Assembly (NCBI GenBank): GCA_021163175.1
Contig: JAGGXG010000131.1
Location: 1 to 8,540, forward strand
Source of the DNA: Thermoplasmata archaeon
GTDB taxonomy: Archaea; Thermoplasmatota; E2; UBA202; JdFR-43
Direction of reading: 5' to 3'
DNA length: 8,540 nt
Shown here: piece after piece, positions 6,473 to 8,540 of the stretch
Numbering within the stretch: the stretch's first letter is position 1
Layout: each line of letters starts with the position of its first letter
The notes under the pieces: model-generated
Seen by the model: only the letters and a program-made list of their open reading frames with translations
What the model was told of the DNA's origin: nothing
Databases searched by the model: none
Translations under genes and position numbers: made by a program

Positions 6473-6480
6473 GCACATCT
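6457..6480. repeat. Inverted repeat around a TATA-like box
   Basis: AGGTGTGC (6457-6464) and GCACATCT (6473-6480) are inverted copies that pair over 8 positions with one G-T wobble, separated by the 8-base ATTTTTAA. The spacer is the TATA-like element of the AhpD-like gene, and the left arm and spacer hold the end and stop codon of the upstream gene. It could be a regulator's operator that blocks TATA access, or an mRNA hairpin ending the upstream operon. Confidence 0.55.
6466..6473 (+). promoter_or_regulatory. TATA-like box for the AhpD-like gene
   Basis: TTTTTAAG is centred about 29-30 bases before the ATG at 6499 and about 17 before the alternative ATG at 6487. The distance favours 6499 as the start of a leaderless or near-leaderless message. 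It lies within the loop of the inverted repeat at 6457-6480. Confidence 0.5.
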
Positions 6481-6498
6481 TAATGTATGTTTATTATC

Positions 6499-6835
6499 AT
6501 GGGAGAAATGAAAGATGCGATACAGGATTTTTATGAAGCAATGAAAGTTCTTTCAAAAAATAATCCAGAAGTGGTTTCGTTATTTCAAAAAATTCATGGA
6601 AGCAACAATGAAGGAGCAGCATCTGGATACAAAAACAAAGGAGTTAATTGCTCTGGCTACAGCCATAACGGCCCGATGCAAATACTGCATTGGACTGCAT
6701 GTGGAGAGCGCTCTTAAAGCAGGGGCAACAAAAGAAAAGATTCTGGAGACCGCCACTGTCGCCATCCTGATGAGCGGCGGCCCCGCCCTGACGCATGTGG
6801 CGGAAGTTGTAAAAGCTTTGAATGAATTCGGTTAG
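6499..6835 (+). pseudogene. Carboxymuconolactone decarboxylase/AhpD-like protein, frame broken by one base
   Basis: Two frames together encode one CMD-family protein. The first (from ATG 6499, or 6487) reads MGEMKDAIQD onward through VVSLFQK and would then run out of frame to a stop at 6715-6717. The second continues the family sequence from F at 6593 to the TAG at 6833-6835. Removing one A from the A6 run at 6587-6592 gives a continuous 111-residue protein, the normal size. In the restored protein the redox/acid motif is E48...C60-x2-C63-x3-H67, followed by ESALKAGATKEKI and MSGGPAL. Such proteins are AhpD-like thiol-disulfide or peroxide-related enzymes; the true substrate is unknown. The cause may be a sequencing error, a real mutation, or use of the internal ATG at 6596, which yields 79 residues with the whole motif but no visible ribosome binding site. 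Confidence 0.75.
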
Positions 6836-6836
6836 G

Positions 6837-6846
6837 TTTTAATAAA
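6837..6846 (+). promoter_or_regulatory. TATA-like box for the RNase Z gene
   Basis: TTTTAATAAA follows directly the stop of the AhpD-like gene and is centred about 22 bases before the ATG at 6863. A second AT-rich run (6854-6861) is too close to the start to serve. No Shine-Dalgarno motif is seen, so a leaderless start is likely. Confidence 0.5.
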
Positions 6847-6862
6847 GGCATGCTTTTAAATC

Positions 6863-7777
6863 ATGCAATTGTACATCCATTTCCTTGGGACTGGCGGCTC
6901 ATGGCCTACTGTTCAGAGGAATGTTTCTGCGGTAGCCATAAAAAGAGGTGGGGAAGTTATTCTATTTGATTGTGGTGAGGGCACGCAACGACAGTTTCAG
7001 CGTTCGAAGCTAAGCCATATGCAGATAAGCAAAATTTTCATAACCCATTTCCATGGAGACCATTTCCTCGGCTTGCCTGGCTTTATTCAAACTTTGCAGC
7101 TGAATGATAGACAGCAACCTTTGCATATATATGGGCCGAGAGGAATGAAAAGCATTGTTGAAATCATAACGAGGCTCGGCTACTTCAAACCATCTTATCC
7201 AATATACGCCCATGAGCTTAAACCCGGAGATGAAATAAAATTTGAAGGATATAAAATAAAGGCTGCAGAAGCATGCCATAATGTTCCAGCTTTAGCATAT
7301 GCTCTGGAAGAAAATGAAAGGCCTGGTAGATTCAATAAGCAAAAGGCTCTGGAGCTTGGTATTCCAGAGGGACCTTTGTTTAGAAAATTGCAGAATGGCT
7401 TTGCGGTAGAGATAAATGGAAAGGTCATCACACCAGATATGGTTCTTGGAGAGCCACGTCCAGGAAGAAAAATCACAATAACGGGCGATACTATGCCGTG
7501 CGAGAGTATAATAAAGCTTGCCACCAGAAGCGATGTTTTGATTCATGATGCAACCTTCGATTCAAGCATGGAAGATAAAGCAAAGGAGTATGGACATTCT
7601 ACTGCAAAACAAGCTGCAATGGTAGCTAAAGAAGCAAAAGTGGAAAAGCTTTTCCTAACGCATATCAGCCCTCGTTATAAAAATGCGAGATTGCTGGAAG
7701 AAGAAGCAAGGGAAATTTTTCCAAATAGCTATGCAGCATATGATTTCTTGGAAATTGAAGTTAAGTTAAAAAAATAA
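6863..7777 (+). CDS. rnz: Ribonuclease Z (tRNA 3'-end endonuclease)
   Basis: RNase Z cuts pre-tRNA after the discriminator base so that CCA can be added. The 304-residue protein is the usual short form. It is a metallo-beta-lactamase with FLGTGG at 7-12, the metal motif H62-x-H64-x-D66-H67 (THFHGDH), H139, D209 (ITGDT) and H267 (LTHISPRY). RNase Z signatures are also present: RQFQRSKLS (43-51), the GPRGMK segment (91-96) in the flexible-arm region, RPGRF (153-157), KALELGIPEGPL (161-172) and the HST motif at 245-247. Every active-site residue looks present. It is a zinc-dependent cytoplasmic dimer in characterised members. The start ATG follows the TATA-like box by about 22 bases. A ROK kinase gene follows after 15 bases; no functional tie is evident. 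Confidence 0.96.
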   Translation: MQLYIHFLGTGGSWPTVQRNVSAVAIKRGGEVILFDCGEGTQRQFQRSKLSHMQISKIFITHFHGDHFLGLPGFIQTLQLNDRQQPLHIYGPRGMKSIVEIITRLGYFKPSYPIYAHELKPGDEIKFEGYKIKAAEACHNVPALAYALEENERPGRFNKQKALELGIPEGPLFRKLQNGFAVEINGKVITPDMVLGEPRPGRKITITGDTMPCESIIKLATRSDVLIHDATFDSSMEDKAKEYGHSTAKQAAMVAKEAKVEKLFLTHISPRYKNARLLEEEAREIFPNSYAAYDFLEIEVKLKK

Positions 7778-7780
7778 AAA
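7766..7780 (+). promoter_or_regulatory. Possible TATA-like box for the ROK kinase gene
   Basis: TTAAAAAAATAAAAA overlaps the last codons and stop of the RNase Z gene, centred about 20-23 bases before the ATG at 7793. No Shine-Dalgarno sequence precedes that ATG, so an independent leaderless start is plausible. Read-through from rnz is equally possible, since an A-rich end of a gene is common here. Confidence 0.3.
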
Positions 7781-7792
7781 TGGTTTAGCTAT

Positions 7793-8540
7793 ATGATACT
7801 TGGTATTGACATTGGTGGAAGTTTTACAGACATGCTGCTATTTGATGGAAAAAGATTTACTGCTCACAAAACATTTCCCACAAATATGGAAATTTTGAAA
7901 AATGAAATTGAGGAAAGCAGAGCTAAAGCAATTGGAATTGCCATTGCAGCATGGTTGAGAGAAGGAAAAATATTGCATGCTCCCAATCTGCCATTCAAAG
8001 AATTTGATTTAAGGCTGGATATTCCATATATAATGGAAAATGATGCAAACTGCTTTGCATATGCAGCAAGCAAAATTTTTAATGAGAAAAATTTGATTGG
8101 CATCACAATAGGAACAGGCATAGGAATGGGAATCATAAACGAGGAAAAAATATATCATGGCAATGGAGTAGCTGGCGAGTTAGGACATATTGTTATCGGC
8201 GGGAATGAGCCGTGTGTATGTGGTGGAAAGGGGCATCTGGAATGCTATTTTTCTGGATGGAGTATAAAAAAGAGATACGGCATGGAGGCAAAAGAATTGT
8301 TTGAAAAGAATGAATTTCCGTATGATGAGAATTTTGATGTTTTTTGTAAATCTATTGCTAACGCAATCTTACTTTTTGATCCTTCTATCGTAGCAATAGG
8401 AGGTAGAATCGGAGGAAGGTTGAATGAGAAAAAACTTTTCAGAATATATGATTTTCTTCCTTATCAATTTAAGCCAAAAATAAAAACAATAAAGGATGAC
8501 TATATGGTGGCTAAAGGAGCAGCTTACCTTGCAATGGAAT
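7793..8540 (+). CDS. ROK-family sugar kinase (glucokinase-like), 3' end outside window
   Basis: An open frame of 249 codons runs off the right edge. It matches the ROK family: phosphate loop GIDIGGSFTDMLLFDG (4-19), PNLPF (64-68), catalytic Asp in MENDAN (D84), GITIGTGIGMGI (103-114), VAGELGHIVI (126-135) with E129 and H132, the zinc-site segment CVCGGKGHLE (141-150), DPSIVAIGGRIG (196-207) and KGAAYLAME at the end. The protein probably finishes within a few residues, as ROK kinases end soon after the GAA motif. It has no N-terminal helix-turn-helix, so it is an enzyme rather than a repressor. The sugar (glucose, N-acetylmannosamine or another) cannot be decided. Two deviations are a His in place of the last canonical zinc Cys (H148), and a short N-terminal lobe, with the catalytic Asp at 84 rather than near 100. 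Confidence 0.9.
   Translation, partial: MILGIDIGGSFTDMLLFDGKRFTAHKTFPTNMEILKNEIEESRAKAIGIAIAAWLREGKILHAPNLPFKEFDLRLDIPYIMENDANCFAYAASKIFNEKNLIGITIGTGIGMGIINEEKIYHGNGVAGELGHIVIGGNEPCVCGGKGHLECYFSGWSIKKRYGMEAKELFEKNEFPYDENFDVFCKSIANAILLFDPSIVAIGGRIGGRLNEKKLFRIYDFLPYQFKPKIKTIKDDYMVAKGAAYLAME

Noticed and set aside
6583..6600. Programmed +1 frameshift in the AhpD-like gene
   Set aside because: No known slippery site with a stop or rare codon at the shift point is seen, the family is not known for frameshifting, and the A6 run is short for polymerase slippage. Sequencing error or mutation is simpler.
6848..6866. GCATG-N9-CATGC dyad just before and over the RNase Z start
   Set aside because: Only 5 base pairs with an AT loop; such short dyads are expected by chance, and it does not surround the likely TATA box.
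7195..7546. Minus-strand open frames opposite RNase Z
   Set aside because: They lie wholly within a highly conserved gene with every RNase Z motif and have no promoter or recognisable domain of their own.
1..8540. CRISPR array, insertion sequence, tRNA genes or a defence island
   Set aside because: I found no regularly spaced repeats, transposase or integrase frames, terminal inverted repeats or tRNA cloverleaf sequences. Gaps between genes are all under about 70 bases.

Overview
The window looks like an AT-rich archaeal chromosome segment of mostly housekeeping genes. The archaeal evidence is a geranylgeranylglyceryl phosphate synthase (first ether bond of archaeal lipids), a ThiD-ThiN fusion, an archaeal NMD3, an archaeal-type RNase Z, TATA-like boxes about 20-27 bases upstream of start codons, and GGTGAT-type ribosome binding sites inside operons. 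Arg codons are mostly AGA/AGG, ATA is common for Ile, and the proteins are rich in Lys and Glu. A euryarchaeote, perhaps Thermoplasmata-like, is my best guess, but the lineage is not proven. I see no tRNA, rRNA, CRISPR array, insertion sequence or phage gene.

Layout. Bases 2-97 (+) hold the tail of an unidentified gene that overlaps by 6 bases the end of a convergent minus-strand block. That block, in transcription order, is a UspA-family stress protein (2675-2241), ThiD-ThiN for thiamine synthesis (2207-873) and GGGP synthase (811-92). A divergent promoter region at 2676-2743 separates it from a plus-strand block that runs to the window end. The plus block has four apparent units: (i) an unrecognised 438-residue protein followed with zero spacing by a Nudix Ap4A hydrolase; (ii) NMD3, a HAD phosphatase and a small membrane-anchored, sequon-rich protein, joined by two ATGA overlaps; (iii) a carboxymuconolactone decarboxylase/AhpD-like gene whose reading frame is broken at an A6 run; (iv) RNase Z followed by a ROK-family sugar kinase cut off by the window end.

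How it works together. NMD3 and RNase Z concern ribosome maturation and tRNA 3' processing. The Ap4A hydrolase, UspA protein and AhpD-like protein are typical stress or nucleotide-housekeeping functions. Unit-leading genes have a TATA-like element at a distance that fits leaderless mRNAs, whereas downstream genes in tight operons carry GGTGA(T) motifs 3-4 bases before the start. I do not see a clear new defence or mobile system. The best leads are the orphan protein coupled to the Ap4A hydrolase, the NMD3-HAD-glycoprotein-like operon, and the frame-broken AhpD-like gene with an inverted repeat around its TATA box and a local GC-rich patch.
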